Below are positions 29,183 to 38,714 of a stretch of DNA of 42,076 bases, one piece after another. Each line of letters starts with the position of its first letter. Positions within the stretch are counted from its first letter, which is position 1. The notes beneath the pieces were generated by a model that made no database searches, was not told the origin of the DNA, and saw nothing but the letters and a program-made list of their open reading frames with translations. Both the position numbers and the translations under genes were made by a program. The stretch comes from Burkholderiaceae bacterium (GTDB lineage Bacteria > Pseudomonadota > Gammaproteobacteria > Burkholderiales > Burkholderiaceae_F), in contig JANWXE010000149.1 in NCBI GenBank assembly GCA_025055385.1, positions 1 through 42,076 on the forward strand, in the 5' to 3' direction.

Positions 29183-29416
29183 ATGAAAATGGCTATGACG
29201 ATTGCTGCGACCTTACTTTTGGTCGGCGCTGCCGCAGCGCAACCGCAGCCCGCGAGTGCCGCCACCACGCCGGAGGCGACGCGTGGTGCCCTCGCCCTCA
29301 AGGCGAAACGGGACACAAAGCCAGCTGCAAAGAAAAAAACAAGCAAGTCCAAGACGGCCAAGGCCGCCCGCAGAGCACAAGCGCCGGCCGGCACCGCAGG
29401 CAGACGGTCGTCTTAA
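29183..29416 (+). CDS. Small Lys/Ala-rich exported protein, unknown function
   Basis: A 77-aa product I do not recognise. ATG at 29183 follows an excellent AGGAGG. Residues 1-27 look like a Sec signal (MKMAMTIAATLLLVGAAAA, probable cleavage after an AAA or ASA motif). The mature part (about 28-77) is dominated by Lys, Ala, Thr and Arg, without cysteine or aromatic residues, resembling an intrinsically disordered polycation. Its stop overlaps the DUF192 start by one base (TAATG), which favours translation. A periplasmic nucleic-acid- or envelope-binding role would be guesswork; a purely leader-like coupling role is also possible. Confidence 0.6.
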   Translation: MKMAMTIAATLLLVGAAAAQPQPASAATTPEATRGALALKAKRDTKPAAKKKTSKSKTAKAARRAQAPAGTAGRRSS

Positions 29417-29895
29417 TGGCTATGCCCGCCGTAAATTCTCCGCGCGCGCAAAGGGTGCGTTGCTGCTTTGCGCTTCGGGTTATCTTGGCTTGCGCCGCTG
29501 TTGCCGCCCTCTCACCCGCGGTCGCGCAATTGCCCACCGTGCGCTTGACAGCGGGCATTCATCTAATCACCGCCGAATTAGCCGATACCGACATGACGCG
29601 CACACGCGGGCTTATGTTTCGCGACCACCTGGCCCCTAACCACGGCATGCTGTTTGTTTTTGACAACAAGGCGATGCACTGTATGTGGATGCGCAACACG
29701 CGAATTCCGTTGTCGGTTGCCTTTCTCGACGACGACGGCACGGTGGTGAACATCCACGACATGAAACCGCACGATGAGACGAGCCATTGCGCGGCGCGGC
29801 CTGTCCGATATGCACTGGAAATGACGCAGGGGTGGTTTCGCGACCGGGGCATCAAGCCGGGCGCCCGCATCGGTGGCCTGCCGCCACAACGCTGA
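29416..29895 (+). CDS. DUF192 family exported protein
   Basis: A 159-aa protein with an N-terminal signal (hydrophobic ILACAAVAALSPAVA, about residues 24-38) and a DUF192 domain: the ADTDMTRTRGLMFRDHLAPN motif, MLFVFDNKAMHCMWMRNTRIPLSVAFLD and the VRYALEMTQGWFRDRGIKPG end. Function of DUF192 is not established; the fold is a small beta-barrel with a conserved Met/Trp/Asn pocket. The start ATG at 29416 overlaps the stop of the upstream ORF; another frame covering the same 3' end from 29179 lacks sense. Convergent with sodB. Confidence 0.88.
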   Translation: MAMPAVNSPRAQRVRCCFALRVILACAAVAALSPAVAQLPTVRLTAGIHLITAELADTDMTRTRGLMFRDHLAPNHGMLFVFDNKAMHCMWMRNTRIPLSVAFLDDDGTVVNIHDMKPHDETSHCAARPVRYALEMTQGWFRDRGIKPGARIGGLPPQR

Positions 29896-29916
29896 CGAGC
29901 GCCCCGCGAGCAGCAA

Positions 29917-30498
29917 TTACGCGAAATTGCGGGCCGCGAACTCCCAATTGGCGAGGTAGTTCAAAAAGGTTTCGACGAACTTCTGGCGCGCGTTGCGGTA
30001 GTCGATGTAATACGCATGCTCCCAGACGTCAATTGTCAGCAAAGCTTTGTCGGCAGTCGTCAGCGGCGTGCCCGCGTTACTCGTATTGACGATGTCGACT
30101 GTGCCATCTGGCTTTTTCACCAACCAGGTCCAGCCTGAGCCAAAGTTGCCCACCGCGCTTTTTGTAAACGCTTCTTTGAAGGCGGCGAACGAGCCCCACT
30201 TGGACTGGATCGCTGCTGCGAGTGCGCCTGCTGGCTCACCGCCGCCGCCTGGCTTCATGCTGTGCCAGAAGAAGGTGTGATTCCACACTTGCGCGGCGTT
30301 GTTAAAGATGCTGCCAGAGGCCTTTCGAATGATGTCTTCCAAAGGCATGTCTGCAAATTCGGTACCCTTGATCAGATTGTTCAGGTTCGTGACGTACGCT
30401 TGATGATGCTTGCCGTAGTGATACTCAAAGGTCTCTTTGGAAATATGCGGCGCGAGCGCATCCATGGCGTACGGCAGAGGTGGCAACACGTGTTCCAT
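29917..30498 (-). CDS. sodB: Superoxide dismutase [Fe] SodB
   Basis: Cytoplasmic superoxide dismutase. The 193-aa product has all four metal ligands at the standard positions (H27, H74, D157, H161), and Q70 in [11 protein letters not shown], the pattern of iron enzymes (manganese enzymes place the glutamine elsewhere). The frame continues upstream to 30585, but ATG 30498 has GGGGAG upstream and gives the usual [20 protein letters not shown] start. It lies 90 nt after xseA on the same strand. Confidence 0.97.
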   Translation of the reverse strand: MEHVLPPLPYAMDALAPHISKETFEYHYGKHHQAYVTNLNNLIKGTEFADMPLEDIIRKASGSIFNNAAQVWNHTFFWHSMKPGGGGEPAGALAAAIQSKWGSFAAFKEAFTKSAVGNFGSGWTWLVKKPDGTVDIVNTSNAGTPLTTADKALLTIDVWEHAYYIDYRNARQKFVETFLNYLANWEFAARNFA

Positions 30499-30588
30499 CG
30501 TTTTTCTCCCCACAAGAACTGCCATCGATTCTAGCGGCGCGATCGTGCGCCGTTGACGCGATCGCCCCGCGCGGCGTGGGGACAACCG

Positions 30589-31959
30589 CTAGTGCCCGTC
30601 CAGTTGCACGCCCTCGACGCGCGCCGCCGCCACACCGCGCGCCAGGCGTACACGCAGCACATCACCGACCTGCAGGCGCGAGGCATCGGTGACCACATGT
30701 CCGCGCGAGTCGGTCACTACCGCGTAGCCGCGCGCCAACACCGCCAGCGGATCAAGGGCGGCCAGCCGCACCACGAGCGCCTGCAGGGTCACCCCGCGCT
30801 GCTGCTGCAGGCGCTGCGCGGCAGTGGCGAGCGCGCCGGCATACGCGCGCACGGACTGCCGAGCGCGTGCGGCGCTTGGCGCAGCGCCGCGCAACCGCGC
30901 TACCTCGCCAGCAAGGCGATACGCAGCCATTGTCACGGTGCCAGTTAACGCGTGCTGCAAGCGCAGCGCAAGGGTTTGCAAGCGGGCGGACAAGCCAAGC
31001 AGCGGCGCCGCCGGCGCCGCCAACATCCGCTGTGCGTAATCCACCCGCTGCTGCCACAGGCTCAGCCGTTGGCCCACCGCCCGCTGTAGGCGCTGGGCGC
31101 GCTCTGCAAGCGCGGCCAGCAGCACGGTTTGCTCCGGCGCGGCCAGGGCAGCGGCGGCCGTCGGTGTCGGCGCGCGCGCGTCAGCAGCAAAATCAGCAAT
31201 CGTGTAGTCGGATTCATGCCCCACGCCGACCACCACCGGCAGCGCACAGGCGCGGATCGCACGCGCAACGATTTCTTCGTTAAAGGCCCACAGGTCCTCT
31301 AAGGTTCCGCCGCCGCGTACCAGCAGCAGCAGCTCCACCTCCTCCCGACGGCCAGCCACCTGAAGCATTGCAGCGATCCGCTCGGCAGCCTCCTGCCCTT
31401 GCACCGGCACCGGATAAACCACAATGCGACAATAAGGCGCGCGCTGCGTAAGCGTAGCCAGCACGTCGCGCAGCGCCGCGGCCTGCAGGGAGGTAACCAC
31501 ACCGATAGCGCGTGGCAGGGCCGGCAGTGGCCGCTTCAGGGCAGCGTCAAATAGCCCTTCTGCGGCAAGGCGATCGCGCAGCTGCAAGAATCGCTCGTAC
31601 AGACGCCCCGCCCCCGTGGGCTGGAGTGACTCCACCAATAACTGATAGTCTCCACGCGGTTCGTATAACGCGACCTGTGCCAGCACCTCGACGGCCGCGC
31701 CATCCCGCGGCGGCTGCATCAGCAAGGCGTTGCGGCGGCGAAACATCACGCAGCGCACCTGCGCGCGCTCGTCCTTCAGCACGAAATACCAGTGTCCACT
31801 GGCAGCGCGCTGAAACCCCGACACTTCGCCGACCACTCGCACAAGTGGAAAGCCACGCGCCAGCAGCGCCGCTACGGCCCGGTTCAGCGCGGAGACGGTC
31901 AGCGGCTGGGCCGCTACGGGATCCTGCGCCAGCAAAACGTCGCTCGCCATCGCCACCAT
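30589..31959 (-). CDS. xseA: Exodeoxyribonuclease VII large subunit
   Basis: Large subunit of ExoVII, a single-strand DNA exonuclease acting in mismatch and recombination repair with XseB (not in this window). The 456-aa product has the N-terminal OB fold (VVGEVSGFQRAASGHWYF), the central catalytic domain with VVRGGG-like LLVRGGGTLEDLWAFNEE, VVGVGHESDYTIADFAAD, a long coiled-coil region rich in Gln/Arg/Ala, and a C-terminal LARGYAVV segment. Start choice between ATG 31959 and an in-frame ATG at 31950 is open, since neither has a clear ribosome binding site. Divergent from exbB. Confidence 0.95.
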   Translation of the reverse strand: MVAMASDVLLAQDPVAAQPLTVSALNRAVAALLARGFPLVRVVGEVSGFQRAASGHWYFVLKDERAQVRCVMFRRRNALLMQPPRDGAAVEVLAQVALYEPRGDYQLLVESLQPTGAGRLYERFLQLRDRLAAEGLFDAALKRPLPALPRAIGVVTSLQAAALRDVLATLTQRAPYCRIVVYPVPVQGQEAAERIAAMLQVAGRREEVELLLLVRGGGTLEDLWAFNEEIVARAIRACALPVVVGVGHESDYTIADFAADARAPTPTAAAALAAPEQTVLLAALAERAQRLQRAVGQRLSLWQQRVDYAQRMLAAPAAPLLGLSARLQTLALRLQHALTGTVTMAAYRLAGEVARLRGAAPSAARARQSVRAYAGALATAAQRLQQQRGVTLQALVVRLAALDPLAVLARGYAVVTDSRGHVVTDASRLQVGDVLRVRLARGVAAARVEGVQLDGH

Positions 31960-32051
31960 GCTGATTGCGCCCGCGGTCCAGAGCGCCCTAGCGGTGCGCC
32001 CGCTCGTCTACACTGCGCGCGCAATGACCAGTAAAGAAAGGAAGACATCGC

Positions 32052-32666
32052 GTGTTTGCGATCGTACAAAGTCTTGGCTGGCCAGTTTGGCCTCTGATCG
32101 TCGCGTCGATTGTCGCCCTCGCCCTCATCATCGAACGGTTAAGCGCGCTGCGGCGGGCACGCGTGGTGCCGCCCACCTTACTGCAGGACGTGCTCGCCCT
32201 GCATGCGAAGCGGCAGATTACCCCGGAGGTCATCAACCGCCTGGAGCAGAACTCGCCCCTTGGGCGGATTCTGGCCGCCGCTCTGCGCAACGAGCGGGCA
32301 CCGCGCGACGTGGCGGTCCATGCCGTGGAAAGCGCCGGCGCACATGCCGCGCATGAGCTGTCGCGTTACTTGACGCTGCTCGGTTCGATCGGGTCGGTTG
32401 CTCCGCTGCTCGGTCTATTCGGTACCGTGGTAGGGATGATCGAGATTTTCGCTTCGCAGCAGGCGGGTTCAAACCCGCAACAGCTGGCGCATGGAATATC
32501 GCTGGCCCTGTATTGCACGGCGTTCGGCATCATCGTCGCTGTGCCGGCCGTCCTGATGTATCGCCATTTTCGCACCCGCGTGGAGACTTTCCTGGTCGAG
32601 ATGGAGCAGCAGGCACAGCGGCTCCTGGATGCACTGTTCGCTGAGCAGACCGCACGGAGCAGCTAA
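32052..32666 (+). CDS. exbB: ExbB/TolQ/MotA-family proton channel protein
   Basis: Inner-membrane partner of ExbD that converts proton motive force into work for TonB-dependent transport. The 204-aa product has a first transmembrane helix near residues 10-28, a cytoplasmic loop, and two further helices (around 112-134 and 148-170) containing LGSIGSVAPLLGLFGTVVGM and the AFGIIVAVPAVLMY pattern of the family. GTG start, with AAAGGAAG upstream. Stop overlaps exbD ATG (TAATG). TolQ is the alternative, but no tolA/tolB/pal genes follow; the lpxK link is the common exbB-exbD context. Confidence 0.9.
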   Translation: MFAIVQSLGWPVWPLIVASIVALALIIERLSALRRARVVPPTLLQDVLALHAKRQITPEVINRLEQNSPLGRILAAALRNERAPRDVAVHAVESAGAHAAHELSRYLTLLGSIGSVAPLLGLFGTVVGMIEIFASQQAGSNPQQLAHGISLALYCTAFGIIVAVPAVLMYRHFRTRVETFLVEMEQQAQRLLDALFAEQTARSS

Positions 32667-33088
32667 TGCGTTTTCGGCGTCCCTATCATGAAGAGCCAGA
32701 GGTTAATCTGATCCCGCTCATCGACGTGCTGCTGATCGTCCTGATTTTTCTGGCAGTTTCCACCACCTATTCGCGCTTTGCGGAACTGCAAATTGAATTG
32801 CCGCAGGCGGAAGCCAACCGCGCGCAAACCAGACCCCTCGAGATCCATGTTGGCGTTACCGCGGATGGCCGTATTGCAATCGAGCGCACGCTGCTCCCTG
32901 TGGTCGAACCAAGCGCGGTGGCCGAATATCTGGCGCGCGCAGCAAGCGGCCGCGATCAACCGCTGCTGGTGATCCATGCTGATGCGCAAGCGCCACACCA
33001 GGCAGTGATCAACGTACTGGAAGCAGCGCGGCTGGCCAACCTGCCGCGCCTGAGCTTCACTACGCAGCGGCACGCCGCTGCGCGCTGA
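32666..33088 (+). CDS. exbD: ExbD/TolR biopolymer transport protein
   Basis: A 140-aa protein with one N-terminal transmembrane helix (about 14-34, NLIPLIDVLLIVLIFLAV) carrying the proton-conducting Asp20, and a periplasmic domain (about 45-130). It works with ExbB in energising TonB. It overlaps exbB by one base and ends 15 nt before lpxK. No tonB gene lies in the window. Confidence 0.92.
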   Translation: MRFRRPYHEEPEVNLIPLIDVLLIVLIFLAVSTTYSRFAELQIELPQAEANRAQTRPLEIHVGVTADGRIAIERTLLPVVEPSAVAEYLARAASGRDQPLLVIHADAQAPHQAVINVLEAARLANLPRLSFTTQRHAAAR

Positions 33089-33103
33089 CGGTGACACCAG
33101 GCG

Positions 33104-34144
33104 ATGGAGTTACGCGCACCGCTGGAAGCTTGGCTGCTGCGGGCGTGGCAACAGCGCGGGCTCTTCGCGCGACTGCTGACGCCACTGGCGGCAACGCACA
33201 AGCTGTGGTGGCACTTTGACCGTTGGCGCTACCGCGTTGGATTTGCCCATGCGCAGCGGCTGCCGGCGCCGGTGGTGGTCGTTGGTAACCTGACGGTCGG
33301 CGGCACTGGCAAAACCCCCCTCGTTATCGAAATCGTTCGCGCGCTGCGCGCGCGCGGCTGGAGCCCCGGCATCATTTCCCGCGGCTATCGAGCAAGGCGC
33401 CGTGAACCCCGCCTGGTCGCCGGTGACGGGAAAGCCGCCGATGACGGCGATGAACCGTTGCTGTTGGCGCGCGCCACCGAAGCACCGGTGGCAGTTGGCG
33501 TGGACCGCCTCGCAGCGGCGCATCTGCTGCTGCGAAGCCACCCCGCAACCAATGTGATCGTTGCCGACGACGGGCTACAGCACCGACAACTGGCGCGCGA
33601 TGTCGAGATCGCGCTAGTGGACGAATTTGGTTTCGGCAACGGCTGGATGCTCCCGGCAGGTCCCCTGCGGGAGCCGCCACAGCGCCTGGCCGATGTCGAT
33701 GCGGTGGTGCTGCGTGGACAGCCGGCCGTGCGGATCTCCTCCCCCTTCTTTCGGCTAAAGACACAGCTGGACGATGCATATGCGCTGGCAGACCCCAGCC
33801 AGCGGATTCGTCTGGCAGATCTTGCGGCCAAGCAAGCGCAGCAGGGCATCCGTCTGCTCGCCGCCGCTGGCATCGGCCACCCGCAGCGGTTTTTCTCGAT
33901 GCTGCGCGAGCAGGGGCTCGCGTTCGAGGCGCTAGCGCTGGGCGACCACTATGACTTCCAGCGCAATCCGTTCGCCGGCCGCAGCTTCGACTACGCGCTG
34001 GTCACCGAAAAAGACGCCGTAAAATGCACGGCGCTAGACGGACTGGCCAGCGATGCGCGTATTTACGTCGTACCGCTACGTACCCAAATCGATGCAGCCC
34101 TGTTCGATCTGATCGAGCAACGACTGCGAACGACCCCCAACTGA
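33104..34144 (+). CDS. lpxK: Tetraacyldisaccharide 4'-kinase LpxK
   Basis: Inner-membrane P-loop kinase that phosphorylates the 4' position of the lipid A precursor. The 346-aa product has an N-terminal membrane-associated helix, the Walker A loop GNLTVGGTGKT (61-71), DDGLQHRQL with the catalytic/metal Asp region, and ALVTEKDAVKC near the C-terminus. The length is slightly longer than E. coli LpxK (328). It is followed 6 nt later by the Trm112-like gene and then kdsB, the usual lipid A/Kdo cluster. Confidence 0.96.
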   Translation: MELRAPLEAWLLRAWQQRGLFARLLTPLAATHKLWWHFDRWRYRVGFAHAQRLPAPVVVVGNLTVGGTGKTPLVIEIVRALRARGWSPGIISRGYRARRREPRLVAGDGKAADDGDEPLLLARATEAPVAVGVDRLAAAHLLLRSHPATNVIVADDGLQHRQLARDVEIALVDEFGFGNGWMLPAGPLREPPQRLADVDAVVLRGQPAVRISSPFFRLKTQLDDAYALADPSQRIRLADLAAKQAQQGIRLLAAAGIGHPQRFFSMLREQGLAFEALALGDHYDFQRNPFAGRSFDYALVTEKDAVKCTALDGLASDARIYVVPLRTQIDAALFDLIEQRLRTTPN

Positions 34145-34150
34145 TCGCCA

Positions 34151-34336
34151 ATGGATCCCCGTTTGCTCGAAATCCTCGTCTGCCCGATCACGAAAGGCCC
34201 GCTGGAATATGACAAGGCTCGGCAAGAGCTGATCTCGCGCGCTGCCGGTCTGGCGTATCCAATCCGCGACGGCATCCCGGTGCTACTGGAGAGCGAAGCG
34301 CGCCGTCTAGAGGAGCCGCCGGCCAGCGGCACATGA
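34151..34336 (+). CDS. Trm112-family protein (YcaR-like)
   Basis: A 61-aa small protein of the UPF0434/Trm112 family: [20 protein letters not shown] and [14 protein letters not shown] are typical. In eukaryotes and archaea Trm112 activates methyltransferases; the bacterial YcaR role is not established. Only one of the usual zinc-ribbon cysteine positions (CP) is evident, as in most YcaR proteins. It lies between lpxK and kdsB in conserved order and overlaps kdsB by 4 nt (ATGA). Confidence 0.93.
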   Translation: MDPRLLEILVCPITKGPLEYDKARQELISRAAGLAYPIRDGIPVLLESEARRLEEPPASGT

Positions 34337-35106
34337 CCAACTTCGTCGCGCTGATTCCGGCGCGGCTTGGCTCGACGCGGCTGCCGCGCAAGCCGCTGCT
34401 GGACATCGGCGGCGCACCGATGGTGGTGCGAGTGGCCCAGCGCGCGCAGGCTGCCGGCGCAGCGCGCGTGGTCGTTGCAACCGACAGCGAGGATATCGTC
34501 GCCGCTTGCGCGCAGCACCGGGTGGAGGCGCTGTTGACCTCCTCTGCGCACGAAACCGGCACCGATCGTCTCGCCGAAGCGTTTGCGCGCCTGGCGTTGC
34601 CCGACGCGACAATTGTTGTCAATGTGCAGGGCGACGAACCGCTGATACCGAGCCGCGTCATCACCGAGGTCGCCGCGCTGCTGGCCACGCGGCCCGACTG
34701 CGCAATCGCAACCGCCGCGCATCCGCTGGCGGATGCCGACGAGTTCTTCAACCCCAATGTCGTGAAGGTCGTCCTTGATCAAGACAACCGCGCCCTTTAC
34801 TTTTCGCGGGCGCCAATCCCCTGGGCGCGCGAGGCCTTCGCCGCCGATCGCACCCGATTGCCACCGGCGCTGCCGGCTTACCGCCATGTCGGTCTGTACG
34901 CGTACCGTGGCACCTTCCTGCGGGCCTACCCGCGGCTTCCCCGTGCGCCGATCGAATGCTTTGAAAGCTTGGAGCAGCTGCGCGCACTGGCCGCTGGCTA
35001 CCGCATCGCCGTCCTGACGCTGGCCCGCCCTCTGCCACCGAGCGTGGATACGGCCGACCAATTGCAAGCCGTGCGGGCCGCCTATGGTCTAGCCGCAGAA
35101 AGTTAA
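34333..35106 (+). CDS. kdsB: 3-deoxy-manno-octulosonate cytidylyltransferase KdsB
   Basis: Activates Kdo as CMP-Kdo for attachment to lipid A. The 257-aa product has the N-terminal nucleotide-binding signature [16 protein letters not shown], the VVATDSEDI and NVQGDEPLI motifs with catalytic Asp, and the [10 protein letters not shown] and [10 protein letters not shown] segments. Length is normal. The last gene of the exbB-exbD-lpxK-ycaR-kdsB run. Confidence 0.97.
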   Translation: MTNFVALIPARLGSTRLPRKPLLDIGGAPMVVRVAQRAQAAGAARVVVATDSEDIVAACAQHRVEALLTSSAHETGTDRLAEAFARLALPDATIVVNVQGDEPLIPSRVITEVAALLATRPDCAIATAAHPLADADEFFNPNVVKVVLDQDNRALYFSRAPIPWAREAFAADRTRLPPALPAYRHVGLYAYRGTFLRAYPRLPRAPIECFESLEQLRALAAGYRIAVLTLARPLPPSVDTADQLQAVRAAYGLAAES

Positions 35107-35529
35107 ACGTCGCACCGCAACTGCGGCCCGCTGCGAGCGAGCAGCGCTTTCAGGTGCAAAGGCCATGGGCTATGGCGCGCGCACGCGGCTGCCGGACATT
35201 TCGCGTCAGTTCGTTGCGGGTGCCACCTTGGCCAATTTAGGTGCTGGCCTGGCCCGTCCAACCCTCGGGAGCATCGCAGCGGCTGTGGCTTGCGCGGTGC
35301 AACGACTCGCATCGAGCAGGTAACGACCTGACGCCTGCGGCATCGGCGGGCACCGGCGTCGCCGCGCCCGCAGCCGCACGCGCTATTCACCACACTGGCG
35401 CGTTGGCAGGCCAGCTGTCGCAAGCCGCGCGCACCCTGCAGGTAAAATTCAGTTGCCTTTTACGGGCGCGGCGCGTGAAGCCACATCCGCTGCCCGCGAC
35501 GACGACAACGATCTGACTGAGGGGACGCG
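35107..35529 (+). other. kdsB-adk intergenic region
   Basis: These 423 nt carry no recognisable gene. CGCTGC/GCAGCG (35129-35134 and 35141-35146) forms a 6-bp hairpin shortly after kdsB, followed by CTTTC, a weak terminator candidate. A second spaced repeat is GACGCC/GGCGTC (35330-35335 and 35355-35360). TAAAAT at 35443-35448 is a likely -10 for adk, giving an ~75-nt leader; no good -35 is seen. Confidence 0.4.
35443..35448 (+). promoter_or_regulatory. Putative -10 of adk
   Basis: TAAAAT matches the -10 consensus at five of six positions in a GC-rich background, 82 nt before the adk ATG. The expected -35 region has no recognisable match. Confidence 0.4.
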
Positions 35530-36183
35530 ATGCGGCTGATACTTCTGGGCCCGCCAGGCGCCGGCAAGGGTACACAGGCGGCTTTGCTTGCCCAGCGCTT
35601 CGCTATCCCGCAGATTTCTACCGGCGAGATGCTGCGCGCCGCCGTGCGCGCTGGCACGCCGCTTGGTCTAGCCGCCAAAAAAGTCATGGACGCCGGCCAA
35701 CTCGTTTCTGACGACATCATCATCAGTTTGGTGCGTGAGCGGCTGCACGAACCAGATTGCGCAAACGGGTATTTGTTCGACGGCTTTCCGCGCACCCTTG
35801 GCCAGGCCGAGGCACTGAAGGCGGCCGACATCCGGGCCGATTTCGTGCTGGAAATCGACGTGCCCGACGACGTCATTGTCGAACGGATGAGCGGACGGCG
35901 CGTGCATCCGGCCAGCGGCCGCACTTATCACGTGAAATTTAAGCCGCCGCGGGTACCAGACCGCGACGATGTAACTGGGGAGCCGCTGATCCAGCGCGAT
36001 GACGACCGCGAGGAGGTGGTGCGCAAACGGCTAGCGGTCTATCACGCGCAGACGCGCATCCTCACGGATTATTACCGCCGATGGGCTGCCAGCGGTGACC
36101 CTGCGGCCCCGCAGTACCGCTGTGTGTCTGGCGTTGGCAGCGTCGAGGAGATCACCGAACGAGTATTGGCAGCGCTGCGCTGA
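35530..36183 (+). CDS. adk: Adenylate kinase
   Basis: Equilibrates AMP, ADP and ATP. The 217-aa product is the long (lid-bearing) form: P-loop GPPGAGKGT (7-15), [15 protein letters not shown] with the AMP-binding Arg, and an extended LID ([19 protein letters not shown]) that lacks the zinc cysteines, as in most Gram-negatives. ATG follows GAGGGG. It lies upstream of the pyrophosphatase gene (56 nt), a sensible pairing since both handle phosphoanhydride balance. Confidence 0.98.
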   Translation: MRLILLGPPGAGKGTQAALLAQRFAIPQISTGEMLRAAVRAGTPLGLAAKKVMDAGQLVSDDIIISLVRERLHEPDCANGYLFDGFPRTLGQAEALKAADIRADFVLEIDVPDDVIVERMSGRRVHPASGRTYHVKFKPPRVPDRDDVTGEPLIQRDDDREEVVRKRLAVYHAQTRILTDYYRRWAASGDPAAPQYRCVSGVGSVEEITERVLAALR

Positions 36184-36239
36184 AGCAGCGCTGCCGGCTT
36201 TCGCGTTGTTCATTACTGTCGTTTCGATAAGGAGAATCT

Positions 36240-38648
36240 ATGTCATCCGGATTGATGCTGGCGCTGGCATGCGGCCTGGCAGCCGTTTTGTTCGGCGCAT
36301 GGTCGATCTCATGGATCCTCGCCCAGCCGGCGGGCAACCCGCGCATGCAGGAAATCGCCGCAGCTGTGCAGACGGGGGCACAGGCCTATCTGAACCGGCA
36401 GTACCGCACGATCGCCATCGTCGGCATCGTGCTGGCGATCGTCATTGCCGTGGTGCCGCAGCTCGGCCTGTGGACCGCGATCGGTTTTGTGCTCGGTGCG
36501 GTGCTCTCCGGCGCAGCAGGCTACATCGGCATGAACGTGTCGGTGCGCGCCAATGTACGCACTGCGCAAGCCGCCACGCAGGGGCTGAACGCGGCACTTA
36601 ACGTCGCCTTCCGCGGCGGCGCGATCACCGGGCTGCTGGTGGTCGGCCTCGGCCTGCTTGGGGTAGCTGGCTTTTACTGGCTCCTGACGGTTACGCACGC
36701 CTCGAGCAACCCGCGTGAGCTGCTGCACCCGATGGTGGGCTTCGCCTTCGGGGCCTCGTTGATTTCGATCTTCGCGCGGCTCGGTGGCGGGATCTTTACG
36801 AAGGGCGCCGACGTCGGCGCCGACCTCGTCGGCAAAGTCGAGGCCGGCATTCCGGAGGATGACCCGCGCAATCCGGCGGTGATCGCCGACAATGTCGGCG
36901 ATAACGTCGGCGACTGCGCTGGCATGGCCGCCGACCTGTTCGAAACCTTCGCGGTGACGGTCGTGGCCACGATGCTGATTGGCGCCTTGGCGTTTAAAGG
37001 CACGGATGCCGGCATCGTCTATCCGTTGGCTCTTTCCGGCGCCTCGATCATCGCCTCAATCATCGGCTGTTTCTTTGTCCGTGCCAGCGAGGGCGGAAAA
37101 ATTATGAATGCGCTGTACCGGGGGCTGATCGTCTCCGGTGTCCTGGCGCTGGTGTTGTTCTATCCAGTCACCAGCTGGCTGCTTGGCCCAGTGGCCACCG
37201 TCACCGGGGTGACGGTCGTAAACCTGTACCTTTCGGCGGTCGTGGGGTTAGCCCTAACGGGTGCGCTCGTATACATCACCGAGTACTACACGGGAACGCA
37301 ATTCAGCCCAGTGCGCTCCGTTGCCCAAGCCTCCACGACCGGCCATGCGACCAACATCATTGCTGGGCTAGCGGTGTCAATGAAAGCTTGCGCGTGGCCG
37401 CTCATTGCGATCTGCGCGGCCATCCTCGTCTCCTACCAGCTGGCGGGTTTGTATGGCATCGCGGTAGCTGCCACCGCCATGCTGTCGATGACCGGCATTA
37501 TCGTCGCGTTGGATGCGTACGGCCCGATCACCGACAATGCAGGCGGCATCGCCGAGATGGCCGAGTTGCCGAAAGAGGTGCGTAACATCACTGATCCACT
37601 GGATGCAGTGGGCAACACAACGAAAGCGGTAACGAAGGGTTACGCGATCGGCTCCGCCGGCCTGGCCGCGCTCGTGCTGTTTGCCGACTACACCGGCGGC
37701 TTAGAGCAGGCTGGCATCAAAACAGCGTTCGACCTTTCCAACCATAAAGTCATCATCGGGCTATTCATCGGCGGCTTAATCCCCTACTTGTTCGGCGCGA
37801 TGGCAATGGAAGCAGTCGGTCGCGCAGCCGGCAGCGTGGTTGAGGAGGTGCGGCGGCAGTTCCGTGAAATCAAGGGCATCATGGAACGCACCGCCAAGCC
37901 CGACTACAGCAAGGCCGTCGACATGCTGACCACTGCAGCGATTAAGGAAATGATGATTCCGTCGCTGCTGCCCGTGCTGGTACCAATCCTGGTGGGCGTA
38001 ATCCTGGGGCCTGAGGCGCTCGGCGGTGTGTTGATGGGCACAATCGTCACTGGCCTGTTCGTCGCCATTAGCATGACTACCGGTGGCGGCGCTTGGGACA
38101 ACGCGAAGAAATACATCGAAGAAGGCCACCACGGCGGCAAGGGTTCGGAAGCCCATAAAGCCGCGGTGACAGGCGATACGGTCGGCGATCCGTACAAAGA
38201 CACGGCCGGCCCGGCTGTCAACCCGCTGATCAAGATCATCAATATTGTGGCGCTCTTGATTGTGCCGATCATCGCCACGCTGCACGGTGGCAAGCCGTCG
38301 GCGGCAAGTCCGGCTGCGCTTGCGCCGGCGGCCGCGCAGTCGACGGCAACGACGTCTCTGCCAGGCTTCGGCACCGGCGCCGCGCTAGCGGCCGCGACGC
38401 CGCTGCTGGCGACCGCATCAACGCAACTGATCTCACCGGCCGATCACGGACAACGCCACGTAGTCGCTGACGGTCGCGACTGGCTCAACCACGAGATTGC
38501 GGCTGGCCACCCCGACGTGGTGCGCGACGCTGACCGTGCCGCCGCCCTACACGAAAACGAAACGCGCCTGCCGGGCGCTACTGCGCGCGCGATTACAGGC
38601 GCAACGGAGGCAAACGAAGCGCGGCTGCTTGCGGTTGCGCGGCACTGA
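36240..38648 (+). CDS. hppA: K+-independent proton-pumping inorganic pyrophosphatase with C-terminal tail
   Basis: Membrane H+-PPase that couples PPi hydrolysis to proton translocation. The core (about 1-682) has ~16 hydrophobic segments, the substrate loop [20 protein letters not shown] (about 181-200), the acidic repeats [20 protein letters not shown] and [13 protein letters not shown]. In [17 protein letters not shown] the Lys replaces the Ala of K+-dependent enzymes, indicating the K+-independent class. After the last helix ([18 protein letters not shown], about 661-678) there are ~120 further residues: an Ala/Pro/Ser/Thr-rich stretch, then a charged part. Most family members end near the last helix (about 660-720 aa). 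ATG follows TAAGGAG. Confidence 0.95.
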   Translation: MSSGLMLALACGLAAVLFGAWSISWILAQPAGNPRMQEIAAAVQTGAQAYLNRQYRTIAIVGIVLAIVIAVVPQLGLWTAIGFVLGAVLSGAAGYIGMNVSVRANVRTAQAATQGLNAALNVAFRGGAITGLLVVGLGLLGVAGFYWLLTVTHASSNPRELLHPMVGFAFGASLISIFARLGGGIFTKGADVGADLVGKVEAGIPEDDPRNPAVIADNVGDNVGDCAGMAADLFETFAVTVVATMLIGALAFKGTDAGIVYPLALSGASIIASIIGCFFVRASEGGKIMNALYRGLIVSGVLALVLFYPVTSWLLGPVATVTGVTVVNLYLSAVVGLALTGALVYITEYYTGTQFSPVRSVAQASTTGHATNIIAGLAVSMKACAWPLIAICAAILVSYQLAGLYGIAVAATAMLSMTGIIVALDAYGPITDNAGGIAEMAELPKEVRNITDPLDAVGNTTKAVTKGYAIGSAGLAALVLFADYTGGLEQAGIKTAFDLSNHKVIIGLFIGGLIPYLFGAMAMEAVGRAAGSVVEEVRRQFREIKGIMERTAKPDYSKAVDMLTTAAIKEMMIPSLLPVLVPILVGVILGPEALGGVLMGTIVTGLFVAISMTTGGGAWDNAKKYIEEGHHGGKGSEAHKAAVTGDTVGDPYKDTAGPAVNPLIKIINIVALLIVPIIATLHGGKPSAASPAALAPAAAQSTATTSLPGFGTGAALAAATPLLATASTQLISPADHGQRHVVADGRDWLNHEIAAGHPDVVRDADRAAALHENETRLPGATARAITGATEANEARLLAVARH

Positions 38649-38714
38649 GGCGTGGCGCCTAGAAGCGGCGCATCAGCTTGTCGAGTATCGTCAGTCATCG
38701 CAAAGGAGCGACCG

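Noticed and set aside
29179-29415. Extended DUF192 frame starting at 29179
   Set aside because: The out-of-phase upstream part has Cys/Gly-rich nonsense, while the overlapping frame from 29183 has a signal peptide and the better-spaced ribosome binding site.
34063-35067. 334-codon minus-strand frame opposite lpxK, ycaR and kdsB
   Set aside because: Antisense to three recognised genes; composition typical of the complement of GC-rich coding DNA.
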